This document shows, in pieces, positions 34,292 to 45,284 of a DNA stretch of 64,000 nucleotides. Where the stretch lies: NCBI GenBank assembly GCA_018222865.1, contig JAAEZM010000009.1:4399-68398 (forward strand), written 5' to 3'. Each line of letters begins with the position of its first letter. Position 1 is the first letter of the stretch. The translations under genes and the position numbers were made by a program. Below the pieces are notes generated by a model. That model saw nothing but the letters and a program-made list of their open reading frames with translations, searched no databases and was not told the origin of the DNA. The DNA comes from Alphaproteobacteria bacterium. GTDB lineage: Bacteria; Pseudomonadota; Alphaproteobacteria; Caulobacterales; Maricaulaceae.

Positions 34292-34704
34292 GCCAGGAAG
34301 ATCTCCATTGCCATCACCACCCAGAGCCCCGCTATAGCCACCAGGCTGACGCCGAAGCTCAAAAAGCGCGAAAGGATGTGATTGACGCTGATATAGATTG
34401 CTGCGTGGACGATGCGAGCGGCGACAAAAACCCAGGCCCAGATGGCCAGCATAGGCGCTTCAAGCTGAAGGATCAGCGCCAGAAGCATCCCGGCCCAGAA
34501 GAGCAGCGGTGTTTCCCACTGGTTCTGCGCCACATTGGAAACGCGTTGCACGGCCTCCGGCCAATTGCGTTCGCCCAGCGAGATCTTTCGTCCGCGCACG
34601 GCGCCCGAGGAAACGGCGCGAAACCGCATGACGGCCATCATGGCGATGACCACCATGCAAAAAGCGATATAGGCAAAAATCGGCATTAAAAGCGCTGTTG
34701 GCAT
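34288..34704 (-). CDS. MAPEG family membrane protein
   Basis: A 138-residue protein with four transmembrane helices. GERNWPEAVQRVSNVAQNQWETPLLFW is the MAPEG signature (R-x-x-N-x-x-E.. region), and ARIVHAAIYISVNHILSR is the last conserved segment. MAPEG enzymes include glutathione-dependent transferases of membranes; bacterial members often lack a defined substrate. Coupled to DUF3088 downstream. Confidence 0.88.
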   Translation of the reverse strand: MPTALLMPIFAYIAFCMVVIAMMAVMRFRAVSSGAVRGRKISLGERNWPEAVQRVSNVAQNQWETPLLFWAGMLLALILQLEAPMLAIWAWVFVAARIVHAAIYISVNHILSRFLSFGVSLVAIAGLWVVMAMEIFLA

Positions 34705-34799
34705 GAGCCTCTTCCTTTCCTGTCAAGAATCGCTGGCGATCAAAGACCTCGCCCCGCGCAAAGCCAAGCGTCGGGGCGCCATACGAAAATGACGCTTGT

Positions 34800-37524
<2,725 letters not shown>

Positions 37525-37627
37525 CGGGAAAACTCCTGAAGGTGAAAACACGGTGCGGAATACGCTTGGCCTTGCACTCGGAGGCGGTTCAGGTCACTTG
37601 AAGTGAGATGAAGAGGCATAAAACGGC

Positions 37628-39208
37628 ATGAATTCCGCCGAGTTGATCCAGACCGATGATCTCCTGATCGACCTGCGCCGCCGCCGCGTCACGCGTGCGG
37701 GCGAGGTGCTGGATATAGCCGGCCTGACCTTCGACCTTCTCGCAGCGCTTATCGCGGCCGCACCGGAGGCCTTGTCCGCCGACGCGCTTTCGCAAACGGT
37801 CTGGCAACAGACACACGTCAGTGAAGAAACGCTCAGCCAGCGCGTGGCTCTCCTGCGCAAGGCACTGGGCGATACCGCCCGTGACCCGCGCTATGTCCGC
37901 ACTGTGCGCCATCGTGGCTATGCCTGGCTCGCACTGGTCAGCGACCAGTCGATAGAAGCACCGCGGGCGCTGACCTTGCCGCCGGCCGCCTGGACCGCCA
38001 TCGCTGCAGGCGCTGCGTCGCTTGTCATTCTGCTCGCCTGGACCGCCTGGCCGCGCCCGTCCGCGCAAGCGCCGAGTGAGATCGCCCGGTCAGCCGCGCC
38101 GGAGGATCTAGACCTGTCGATCCGCCTCGATCGGGCCCAGGCGCTGATCGAAGTCCATCAAAGCGCCGCCACCGATCAGGCTATTACCCTGCTTGAACAG
38201 CTGGTTGCCGATTATCCCGACCTGATCCGCCCGCGCATCAGCCTGAGCTTCGCGTTGACAACCCGGGTGACCAAATTCACCGCCCAGCCGGACGACCTCA
38301 CCCGAGCGCGGGCGCTTGCGCAAGCCATCACCCTCTCTCATCCGGACGAAGGCGCGGGCTGGAGTGCGCTTGGCTATGCCTTGGACAGCCAGGGCCGGCT
38401 TAACGAGGCGCTCAACGCCTATCGCCAGGCGATTACACTCGACCCTACCGATATCGCCGCCCAGTCCAGTGCGGCCTATCTCCTGCTTATCCGCGGCGAA
38501 TTTCACGAGGCCTTGCGCCTGGAGGCAGCCGCTCTGGAACTGGCGCCACCGACGCTCTACGCACCAACCCAGATCGCCACCACGCTCAGCCTGATCGGTC
38601 ACCCTGCCGCGGATATCTGGTGGTCGCGCGCGCTTGCCGATGGCAGCGGCACCAGCGTCGCCCTTGCGGAACGACTGCGTGAGCATTTGCGGCGCGATGA
38701 GCCTGATACCGCCCTCACCTTGCTGGAGGCTCAGCCCGAAAGCGTTCAGACCCTGCCGCGACTGCAACGCCTGCGTGGCTTGCTCTTAATCGAGACAGGT
38801 GATGAGACCGGCGCGCGCGCAGCATTGGAGCGCGGCCCAGGACAGGCGCTGCTGGAAAGCACAGCGCTCGATCTTATGCTTGGACAGGAGCGCGATATCG
38901 CCTTTGTCGATACCTTGCTGAGCGAAGCCCGGCGCAATGGGGAGACCTGGCCGGACATGTATGTGCTCGCCGCAGCCGTTAAAGCCCAAGCCGGTGAGAT
39001 GGCCGAGGCTGAATCCCTGCTTGCAAGCGGAATAGACCTGGGCTGGCGCGATCTGAGATGGCTGGAAAACTCGCGACTCTACGCCCCGCTGCTCGCCGGC
39101 GAGGCCTGGCCGGAATTGCGCGCACGCATTGAACGCGAACGCGACGCTCAGCGCCGCCTGATCGAGACCGATCCGGCTCTGGCAGAACTGTTGGAACGAC
39201 CGGGCTAG
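37628..39208 (+). CDS. Membrane winged-helix regulator with periplasmic TPR domain
   Basis: A 526-residue CadC/ToxR-like protein. Residues 5-100 form an OmpR-type winged helix (LIDLRRRRVTRAGEVLDIAGLTFDLLAAL ... DPRYVRTVRHRGYAWLA). A single helix at about 119-138 (WTAIAAGAASLVILLAWTAW) crosses the membrane. The rest is a TPR-rich region, with EGAGWSALGYALDSQGRLNEALNAYRQAITLDP as the clearest repeat. It probably senses a periplasmic signal and binds DNA without a kinase. The divergent secreted hydrolase is a likely target. Confidence 0.87.
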   Translation: MNSAELIQTDDLLIDLRRRRVTRAGEVLDIAGLTFDLLAALIAAAPEALSADALSQTVWQQTHVSEETLSQRVALLRKALGDTARDPRYVRTVRHRGYAWLALVSDQSIEAPRALTLPPAAWTAIAAGAASLVILLAWTAWPRPSAQAPSEIARSAAPEDLDLSIRLDRAQALIEVHQSAATDQAITLLEQLVADYPDLIRPRISLSFALTTRVTKFTAQPDDLTRARALAQAITLSHPDEGAGWSALGYALDSQGRLNEALNAYRQAITLDPTDIAAQSSAAYLLLIRGEFHEALRLEAAALELAPPTLYAPTQIATTLSLIGHPAADIWWSRALADGSGTSVALAERLREHLRRDEPDTALTLLEAQPESVQTLPRLQRLRGLLLIETGDETGARAALERGPGQALLESTALDLMLGQERDIAFVDTLLSEARRNGETWPDMYVLAAAVKAQAGEMAEAESLLASGIDLGWRDLRWLENSRLYAPLLAGEAWPELRARIERERDAQRRLIETDPALAELLERPG

Positions 39209-39660
39209 GCGCAGCGCACAGACGTCGTAGTGATCTTCAAGGCCTGTCGACGCCTATGCCGGTAGCGATAGACATATCCGACGAAAAGACTGACGAACCA
39301 GCTTCGCCAGCCTGCATCCACAGTGATGGCATCGGTCCAGAGCGCGCCGTGTTCATGTGCCTCGACGCTCAGGCGATGATCCCAGCGCTTGATCGCAGCA
39401 TTGCGTTCGCGGGTTTGCAGCCAGTTTTCCTCGTGATTGAGACGTTCAACGTAAATCTCGTGGCCAGGATTTTTCAACCAGCCCCACAAGGTCACATCCA
39501 CAACAAAGCGCTGACCTTCCTCCACCCTTTTCACGGGTAGCCCCTGATACCGGGCCAGCCCGGCCATCGCGTCTTGCAATTCGGAAAAGTCGAGTGCTGC
39601 GGCGAAAATCTCGTCCGGGTCGCCAGGATAAATCGCTTCGATGATCACCTGGCGCGCCAT
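39205..39660 (-). CDS. SRPBCC-fold protein (polyketide cyclase-like)
   Basis: A 151-residue protein with a START/SRPBCC-like pattern: ARQVIIEAIYPGDPDEIFAAALDFSELQDAMAGLARYQGLPVKRVEEGQRFVVDVTLWGWL. It has one long helix near the end. Function unknown. It starts 2 bases after rlmE, so it is probably cotranscribed with it and with the Ppx/GppA gene. Stop shared (CTAG) with the convergent regulator gene. Confidence 0.72.
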   Translation of the reverse strand: MARQVIIEAIYPGDPDEIFAAALDFSELQDAMAGLARYQGLPVKRVEEGQRFVVDVTLWGWLKNPGHEIYVERLNHEENWLQTRERNAAIKRWDHRLSVEAHEHGALWTDAITVDAGWRSWFVSLFVGYVYRYRHRRRQALKITTTSVRCA

Positions 39661-39662
39661 GC

Positions 39663-40415
39663 TCAGCCCTTAAACCCGGTGGCCACCAGGAAGGTCTCCG
39701 CACTTTCCGAACGGCTCGCATCTGGCTTGAAATGCCGACATTTTTCGAACCGCCCCTTGAGCTGGTCCAGGAGTTCGCCCGACGTGCCGCCCTGGAAAAC
39801 CTTGGCAACGAAAGTGCCGCCGGGCTTCAGCACATCATAGGCAAAATCGGCGGCCATTTCGACCAGGCCGACAATCCGCAAATGGTCGGTATTCTTGTGC
39901 CCGGTTGTCCAGGGGGCGAGGTCGGAGAGCACTACATCTGCCGCACCGCCCATGGCTGATTTAACCAGATCCGGCGCATCCGCATCCGTGAAATCTTTCT
40001 CAAACAGGGTCGCGCCTTCGATTGGGTCGATGGCGAGAAGATCAATCCCCACAACCTCGCTCGCGCCCTTTTTCAAGGCGACCTGGACCCAACCGCCCGG
40101 AGCAGATCCAAGATCGACCACGCGCTGTCCCTTGCGCAGGAATTTGAACCGCTCATCCAGCTCGATCAGCTTGTAAGCCGCGCGAGAGCGATACCCCTCC
40201 ATCTGCGCCTTTTTTACGTATGGATCATTGAGCTGGCGATCGAGCCAACGGGTCGAAGACAGTTTGCGGCCACGCGCAGTCTTCACCCGGGTCCGGAACT
40301 GCTTCGCGGCGCGCTTGTCTCCGCCCTTGGTAACAGGGCCACTGCGCCGGCGGCGGCGCTCCTCCTTGGGAGGCTCATCACCCGTGCCGTCATTATTGTC
40401 TTTATCGTCACTCAC
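39663..40415 (-). CDS. rlmE: 23S rRNA uridine-2'-O-methyltransferase
   Basis: RlmE (RrmJ/FtsJ) methylates U2552 of 23S rRNA. 250 residues, with a basic N-terminal extension (KEERRRRRSGPVTKGGDKRAAK). Catalytic K-D-K-E layout: SRAAYKLIELDERF has the first Lys; VVDLGSAPGGWVQVAL is the SAM loop; DVVLSDLAPWTTGHKNTDH has the Asp; GGTFVAKVFQGG has the second Lys. The start overlaps the Ppx/GppA stop by 4 bases. Confidence 0.94.
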   Translation of the reverse strand: MSDDKDNNDGTGDEPPKEERRRRRSGPVTKGGDKRAAKQFRTRVKTARGRKLSSTRWLDRQLNDPYVKKAQMEGYRSRAAYKLIELDERFKFLRKGQRVVDLGSAPGGWVQVALKKGASEVVGIDLLAIDPIEGATLFEKDFTDADAPDLVKSAMGGAADVVLSDLAPWTTGHKNTDHLRIVGLVEMAADFAYDVLKPGGTFVAKVFQGGTSGELLDQLKGRFEKCRHFKPDASRSESAETFLVATGFKG

Positions 40416-41521
40416 GAGTTTTCGCCTTCACTAGAGCTCGATGCTTTGCGTCCGCCCCGGCGTCGACGTTTAGGCTTCCGCATCAAATTGAGCAACAGCC
40501 CCTCACGCAAGCCGCGATCACCAACACGCAGTTTTTCCGCGGGCCATTTCTCGACCACGGCTTCGAAGATGGCGCACCCTGCGAGCACCAGCTCAGCCCT
40601 GTCAGCGCCAATAACAGGCTCCCGCGCCCGCCCGGCAATATCGAGATCGCGCAGGCGTGCGCACGCGGCCAGAGCCTCATCACTACCCATCCATAGCCCG
40701 TCGACCTTGGAGCGATCATAGCGTGGCAGGCGCAGATGCACGCCCGCCATGGAGGTCACAGTGCCGGAGGTGCCGACCAGATGCGCGCGCCCCTCTTCAA
40801 ACACAGGGCGCATGGAGCGGGCTCCGCGCGGTGTCTTGAGCTGACGGCGGGCATAGGCCTTCATTTCTTCATACCAGGCCAAACGCTCGTCCGGGCGCTC
40901 CGGAAAGCGTTCGGACAAGGTCACCACGCCTATCGGCGCAGAGGCCCAGGACTTCATCGGCGGACGCCCTCCGGTTTCGGGGCCGCCGCGCTTGCGCCAC
41001 TCCGCCAGATCGACCCAGGAGAGCTCGGTTGAACCTCCACCAATATCGATCACCAGGGCCGCGTCTTTTTCCGGATCCAGCAAATCGACACAGCCATGGA
41101 CGGCCAGGCGCGCCTCTTCCTCCGGACTGATACAGTCAAATTGAAGCCCGGTTTCGAGGCGCACCCGCTCAAGGAATTCATCGCCATTATCAGCCAGACG
41201 ACAGGCCTGGGTGGCGATGGAACGATGCTTGACGACATTCTGGCGCGCGATTTTCTCAGCGCAGACTTTCAGCGCCTCGACCGCCCGGTCCATGGCGCCT
41301 TGCGAGAGCACGCCTTCAGACGCGACCCCCTCGCCGAGACGGACCACGCGCGAGAACGCGTCGACAACTTGAAAACTACTGCCAGACCTTTGGGCCAGCA
41401 GCATTCGGCAATTATTCGTGCCGAGATCGATCGCGCCGTACACGGGAGGCGGGTTTTTACGCCGTCTCCGCTTGCGTCCGGCGGACCGTGACCCGGATTG
41501 ACCGGGTGTTGGCTCCGCCAT
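40412..41521 (-). CDS. Ppx/GppA family exopolyphosphatase/guanosine pentaphosphatase
   Basis: A 369-residue member of the actin-like ATPase family. Motifs: YGAIDLGTNNCRMLLAQ (phosphate 1 loop) near residue 28, ATQACRLADNGDEFLERV, and VIDIGGGSTELSWVD (phosphate 2 loop) near residue 145. Ppx releases phosphate from polyphosphate and GppA converts pppGpp to ppGpp; the two are not distinguishable here. It has an Arg/Lys-rich N-terminus and C-terminus, which may bind nucleic acid or polyphosphate. First gene of a unit with rlmE and the SRPBCC gene. Confidence 0.9.
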   Translation of the reverse strand: MAEPTPGQSGSRSAGRKRRRRKNPPPVYGAIDLGTNNCRMLLAQRSGSSFQVVDAFSRVVRLGEGVASEGVLSQGAMDRAVEALKVCAEKIARQNVVKHRSIATQACRLADNGDEFLERVRLETGLQFDCISPEEEARLAVHGCVDLLDPEKDAALVIDIGGGSTELSWVDLAEWRKRGGPETGGRPPMKSWASAPIGVVTLSERFPERPDERLAWYEEMKAYARRQLKTPRGARSMRPVFEEGRAHLVGTSGTVTSMAGVHLRLPRYDRSKVDGLWMGSDEALAACARLRDLDIAGRAREPVIGADRAELVLAGCAIFEAVVEKWPAEKLRVGDRGLREGLLLNLMRKPKRRRRGGRKASSSSEGENS

Positions 41522-41649
41522 GGTATTATCCTCGCCGATAGGGCGCGGCCTGCTGAATATGCGGCGCGCCTGTCATCCGGCCTGAAAATGGTCTTGAAGT
41601 TGAGGATACTCATCTCACATGAAAGAGGAAAGACGTCTCAAGCAATGAT

Positions 41650-41665
41650 TGCATAGACTTATGCA
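41650..41665. other. Short inverted repeat upstream of hspQ
   Basis: TGCATA and TATGCA flank GACT in the 204-base region between the Ppx/GppA and hspQ starts, about 60 bases before the hspQ ATG. It could be an operator or a start-site hairpin; a match to the heat-shock sigma-32 promoter is not convincing. Confidence 0.25.
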
Positions 41666-41725
41666 TATGCGTGAGACCTGTAAGCCAGGCACGCAAATTT
41701 AACGTCGATATGTAAGAGTAGGCCT

Positions 41726-42061
41726 ATGGATATCCGGCAGGCAAAATACGGTTTGGGTGATGTTGTTCGTCACCGCCTCTTCCCGTTTCGGGGTGTAGTG
41801 GTCGATGTCGATGCAGAATTCGCCAATACTGAAGAATGGTATCAGGCCATTCCCGAGGATATCCGTCCGCGCAAGGATCAGCCCTTCTATCATCTCCTGG
41901 CGGAGAATGAGGAGAGCTATTACGGCGCCTATGTATCCGAGCAGAACCTGCTTCCAGATGCTGAGAACGGCCCCGTGGGTCATCCTGAAGTCGGCGAAAC
42001 GTTCGAGGCCTTCGACGGCGAACGCTATCCCTTAAAAATGGATCTCGGTCTGGCCAACTAG
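41726..42061 (+). CDS. hspQ: Heat-shock protein HspQ
   Basis: A 111-residue protein with AKYGLGDVVRHRLFPFRGVVVDVDAEFANTEEWYQ, PRKDQPFYHLLAENEE, and AYVSEQNLLPDAENGPVGHPEV, all characteristic of HspQ. It modulates Lon-dependent proteolysis and is heat-induced in E. coli. No neighbour partners; convergent to the fumarylacetoacetase-family gene with a 108-base gap. Confidence 0.93.
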   Translation: MDIRQAKYGLGDVVRHRLFPFRGVVVDVDAEFANTEEWYQAIPEDIRPRKDQPFYHLLAENEESYYGAYVSEQNLLPDAENGPVGHPEVGETFEAFDGERYPLKMDLGLAN

Positions 42062-42169
42062 ATCAAGCGGCCGTGTCGGTTGATTGCAGGCATGCGTGCC
42101 GCTGAAGCGGGTGCAGCGCGCACTTAACCGTAAAGCCAGTCCTTTACAGGTCAGTGCGCGCCGAGACGC

Positions 42170-43183
42170 TTACGCTTCGTACTTGACGACGGTCTGTTCA
42201 ATCGCCCCGAAGATGGAATGGCCCTCTGCATCCTTCATCTGGATTTTGACCGTGTCGCCATACTTCATGAATGACGTCGACGGCTTGCCATCAGCGATTG
42301 TCTCGATCATCCGGATTTCAGCGATGCAGGAGTATCCAACGCCGCCTTCCGAGATCGGCTTGCCGGGGCCATCATCCAGCTTGTTGGAGATTGTGCCGGA
42401 GCCAATGATCGTTCCGGCCGTGACCGGACGCGTCTTTGCCAGATGCGCGACCAGCTGCGGGAAGTTGAACGTCATATCGATCCCGCATTCGGCCTTGCCG
42501 AAGGGTTCGTTATTGTAATTCACCAGAAGCGGCAGATGGACTTTGCCATCGGCCCAGGCATCGCCCAGCTCGTCCGGCGTAACCGCGACAGGAGAGAAAG
42601 CCGAGGGCGGTTTGGACTGGAAGAAGCCGAACCCTTTTGCCAATTCCGCCGGGATAAGCCCGCGCAGTGACACGTCATTGACCAGCATGATCAGACGGAT
42701 GCTTTTCGCTGCATCGTCTTCCGAGCAGCCCATCGGCGCGTCGCCAGTGATAACGGCAACTTCGCCTTCCATATCGCAGCCCCAAGCTTCATCGCCGAGG
42801 GGGATGTCATCGCGCGGGGCGAGGAATGCGTCGGAACCACCCTGATACATCAACGGGTCCGTCCAGAAGGTTTCCGGCATCTCCGCATTGCGCGCTTTAC
42901 GGACGAGCTCGACGTGATTCACGTAGGCGGAACCATCGGCCCACTGGAATGCGCGCGGCAGCGGCGAGAGTGCATCATGCTCATGGAAACGCTCACGCGG
43001 AATCGTCTCGCGATTGAGTTCTTCGTATAGAGACCGCAATTCCGGCTCGCATCGTTCCCAATCATCCAGGGCCGCCTGCATGGTCGGTGCGATGCGGGAC
43101 GCGTCAGCAAACCAGGCGATATCCTTGGAGACAACGACCAGACGGCCGTCGCGGGTTCCGTTCTTGAGCGATGCGAGTTTCAT
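42170..43183 (-). CDS. Fumarylacetoacetate hydrolase family protein
   Basis: A 337-residue protein of the FAH superfamily. MYQGGSDAFLAPRDDIPL and WGCDMEGEVAVITGD hold the acidic metal-binding residues, followed by IRLIMLVNDVSLRGLIP and TAGTIIGSGTISNK. It probably splits a fumarylacetoacetate-like C-C bond; a tyrosine pathway role is possible but hmgA and maiA are absent. The start at 43183 (MKLASLKNGTRDGRL) is chosen from the family N-terminus and a GAGCTGG ribosome site; an upstream extension to 43273 is rejected. Confidence 0.87.
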   Translation of the reverse strand: MKLASLKNGTRDGRLVVVSKDIAWFADASRIAPTMQAALDDWERCEPELRSLYEELNRETIPRERFHEHDALSPLPRAFQWADGSAYVNHVELVRKARNAEMPETFWTDPLMYQGGSDAFLAPRDDIPLGDEAWGCDMEGEVAVITGDAPMGCSEDDAAKSIRLIMLVNDVSLRGLIPAELAKGFGFFQSKPPSAFSPVAVTPDELGDAWADGKVHLPLLVNYNNEPFGKAECGIDMTFNFPQLVAHLAKTRPVTAGTIIGSGTISNKLDDGPGKPISEGGVGYSCIAEIRMIETIADGKPSTSFMKYGDTVKIQMKDAEGHSIFGAIEQTVVKYEA

Positions 43184-43312
43184 AAATCCAGCTCTCTTTT
43201 GTCTGTGGATAGCTGCTGCCCTAACCGGCCCGAGTTCGAGACGCAAGCGGGTTCGCACGCGATATATGCGCACGACCGCGCTGATGGCAGCAAAATTCGT
43301 TCAAAAACCGAG

Positions 43313-44341
43313 CTATTGCGGCAGTAGCGCGTTGTCTAACCGGCTATTGCGCGGCGCATGGGGAAACAATGAATAGCTCCACTGAATAATGGCATCGAGT
43401 TCACTGCCGAGGGATTGCGCGATTTTCTCGGCCTCCGCAGCGCGATTGCGCGCTTTGTAATTCCGGGACTGATCCTTGGAGTCGCGGCTGAGGATCGGCC
43501 CTTTCGCAGTCTCCGCGGCAAAGGCTTCGCCCAGACCGAGATCGAAATGCTTGTCGACCGCGGTCAGCGCCAGTTCCGGTCGGCTGACGAAATCATCCCC
43601 ATCCATCCAGACCGCCTGCCCCGGCTTCGCCGCCTTCAGAGCAGCCTGGAAGACGGTAATCTGCATGTGCCAAACCAGTGCGGCGATTTGCAAATCCGAG
43701 AGCTGCATCAATTGTCGATGTTCGGTTTGGGCGATGGGATGCCCATCCATCGCGAAGATTGTGAACATCTGGCGGGCAAAGGCGCGACCCGCCTCACCTT
43801 TCTTGGCAATCGAGATCAGAAAAGCACGCAGCTCCGACGTCAAAAACACATGCTGAGTTTGCGGCGATAGCGCCATGACGTCCGGCACCAGATTATTCAC
43901 CAGATTAGTGGGCTTGATCGTCACCGATTCCTCGCCACTCATTGGGCGTGCCAGTAGTTTCAGCACTGGGTCGAGCCAGTTTCGCGCGGCAGCCTCGCCC
44001 TGGTTTCGTTTGATATTGGAGATCCCCATCAAGATGGCGGGCTCTTTCAGAGAGAAATTACTCCCCGGTCGGTCAAGACATCGCGCCAGCAAGGTCGAAC
44101 AGCAAAACGCCGTATGCCAGATAAAACGCGGCGCTTTTGCGGGCGCGGACAGTGCCTGCAGATCGGTCAGTGCGACAGCGCGCCGCTGAAGGCCATTGCG
44201 GTCCATGCGTTGATCGAGAAAGGCCGCCTCGACCAAACGCTCCCGCGTCGTGGAGAGGCATTGAATGGCGCGATTATTCACATCCACGGCATCGGGATAC
44301 CACCGGGCATCTTTAACAAGATCGCTGACCTGACCATTCAT
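43313..44341 (-). CDS. Sulfotransferase-like P-loop protein
   Basis: A 342-residue protein. FIWHTAFCCSTLLARCLD near residue 75 has the shape of a PAPS-binding loop (x-S-T-x-L), and TQHVFLTSELRAFLISIAKKGEAGRAFARQ sits where the 3'-phosphate motif would be, but no RDPR is visible. I call it only sulfotransferase-like. The ATG at 44341 has TGGAG 7 bases upstream; a TTG two codons earlier is also in frame. It lies far from the three sulfotransferase genes at 30-32 kb. Confidence 0.6.
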   Translation of the reverse strand: MNGQVSDLVKDARWYPDAVDVNNRAIQCLSTTRERLVEAAFLDQRMDRNGLQRRAVALTDLQALSAPAKAPRFIWHTAFCCSTLLARCLDRPGSNFSLKEPAILMGISNIKRNQGEAAARNWLDPVLKLLARPMSGEESVTIKPTNLVNNLVPDVMALSPQTQHVFLTSELRAFLISIAKKGEAGRAFARQMFTIFAMDGHPIAQTEHRQLMQLSDLQIAALVWHMQITVFQAALKAAKPGQAVWMDGDDFVSRPELALTAVDKHFDLGLGEAFAAETAKGPILSRDSKDQSRNYKARNRAAEAEKIAQSLGSELDAIIQWSYSLFPHAPRNSRLDNALLPQ

Positions 44342-44723
44342 GCGCAAACTCCAGAGGCTTCTTCCAGGCGGTCAATCTACCCAAGGGGAAAGCCGCCTGT
44401 TTCGTCCAACTCTTCCAATTGCCCGGAGGCGATATCAAATCCCGCACCGGTCAGTTCCAGCCCATAATCCTATATCGCCTCTTGGACAAAGGGGAATTGC
44501 TTCAAACAATTGCTCAATCGATGGAAGGAATGCAGCGCTCGCTTAGGGCAAGCGGCGTATCACTTGCGCTGGGCCGTTTAGCCCAGTGCAGCAGGAAGAA
44601 CCATCGCGGGTCCACCCGGCTTCGCCAACAGGCACAAAAAAGACCGGAGTACGGGTGTACTCCGGTCCTTTTGCGGCCGCCCGACTGAGGGGATGGGGCA
44701 GACCTATGAACTGGCGTCTGTGC
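44342..44723. other. Gene-free interval with a possible coding remnant and a terminator
   Basis: This 382-base interval has no convincing gene. On the minus strand a frame open from 44469 to a TAA at 44313, about 51 codons, reads like protein (contains YGLELTGAGFDIASGQLEEL) but has no ATG and overlaps the start of the sulfotransferase-like gene. It may be a start-less remnant, a gene beginning at TTG, or chance. The interval also holds the terminator at 44642. Confidence 0.35.
44636..44667 (-). terminator. Rho-independent terminator of the secreted TPR gene
   Basis: An 11-bp perfect stem, GACCGGAGTAC (44642-44652) and GTACTCCGGTC (44657-44667), with loop GGGT. On the minus strand it ends in six T residues (plus-strand A run at 44636-44641). 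It lies 56 bases beyond the stop of the secreted TPR gene. The plus strand has CTTTT after it and may also terminate. Confidence 0.87.
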
Positions 44724-45191
44724 TTAGCTGCACTGCGCCAGAGCGAGGTTGGCAACGACCTCGTCTTCATCGGCCTCTACTGCAGCAGCGGCCTGGAAAT
44801 CAGTCAGGGCAGCGGTACGATCGCCTGCCAGCCACTGAGCAACACCACGGTTGTTCAGGGCACGCCAAGCGTCATCATCGTAACCAAGAGCGACATTGCA
44901 CGCCTCAAGAGCGCTGGCGAACTCGCCGGTTGCTGCATAAGCGGCGCAAAGATTGGTGGCTGCAGCCGTCTTGTGACGCGGAGACGTGCCGGACTCAGCA
45001 ACCTCATTGCCAAAGTGAATGGCCTGGACCCACTCGCCGCGCGAAACAGCATTATACTGGGCACGGACGATACCATTCGCGGTACGGTGGGCTGCAAATT
45101 GCGGCTCGGCGTCGCAGGACTGAGCTTGCGCCTGAGCGGTGACGGTCACAGCAGACATAGCCGCTGCTGCGAGAATTACGGTGCGGAACAT
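44724..45191 (-). CDS. Small secreted TPR-containing protein
   Basis: A 155-residue exported protein. Signal MFRTVILAAAAMSAVTVTAQAQA, then NGIVRAQYNAVSRGEWVQAIHFGNEVAES and two TPR-like helical pairs (AATNLCAAYAATGEFASALEACNVALGY; NNRGVAQWLAGDRTAALTDFQAAAAV). It ends in a cysteine, with another near residue 26. Function unknown; probably a periplasmic scaffold. AGGGG stands 7 bases before the ATG. It lies divergent from a LysR gene and has a strong terminator. Confidence 0.8.
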   Translation of the reverse strand: MFRTVILAAAAMSAVTVTAQAQAQSCDAEPQFAAHRTANGIVRAQYNAVSRGEWVQAIHFGNEVAESGTSPRHKTAAATNLCAAYAATGEFASALEACNVALGYDDDAWRALNNRGVAQWLAGDRTAALTDFQAAAAVEADEDEVVANLALAQCS

Positions 45192-45249
45192 AACGAACCC
45201 CTGGATTGTGAACGCTGTTTACATATAGAACGAAGTTATGTGCATGCCA

Positions 45250-45284
45250 TTGACGATTTTGTCATCCCGTTTATACATAAACGT
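45250..45284 (+). promoter_or_regulatory. Candidate leaderless promoter and operator of the second LysR gene
   Basis: TTGACG (45250-45255), a 16-base spacer, and TATACA (45272-45277) match -35 and -10 boxes. The ATG at 45285 begins 7 bases after the -10, where transcription should start, so the mRNA would have no leader. There is no ribosome site. A perfect inverted repeat CGTTTATACATAAACG (45268-45283, 7-bp arms, 2-base spacer) covers the -10 and the start point, well placed for autorepression. Confidence 0.55.

Noticed and set aside
41600-41725. Sigma-32 promoter for hspQ (CTTGAA around 41593)
   Set aside because: The -10 part does not fit the alphaproteobacterial consensus well enough.
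44419-44688. Plus-strand open frame across the 44642 terminator
   Set aside because: It runs through the terminator hairpin and has no family match.
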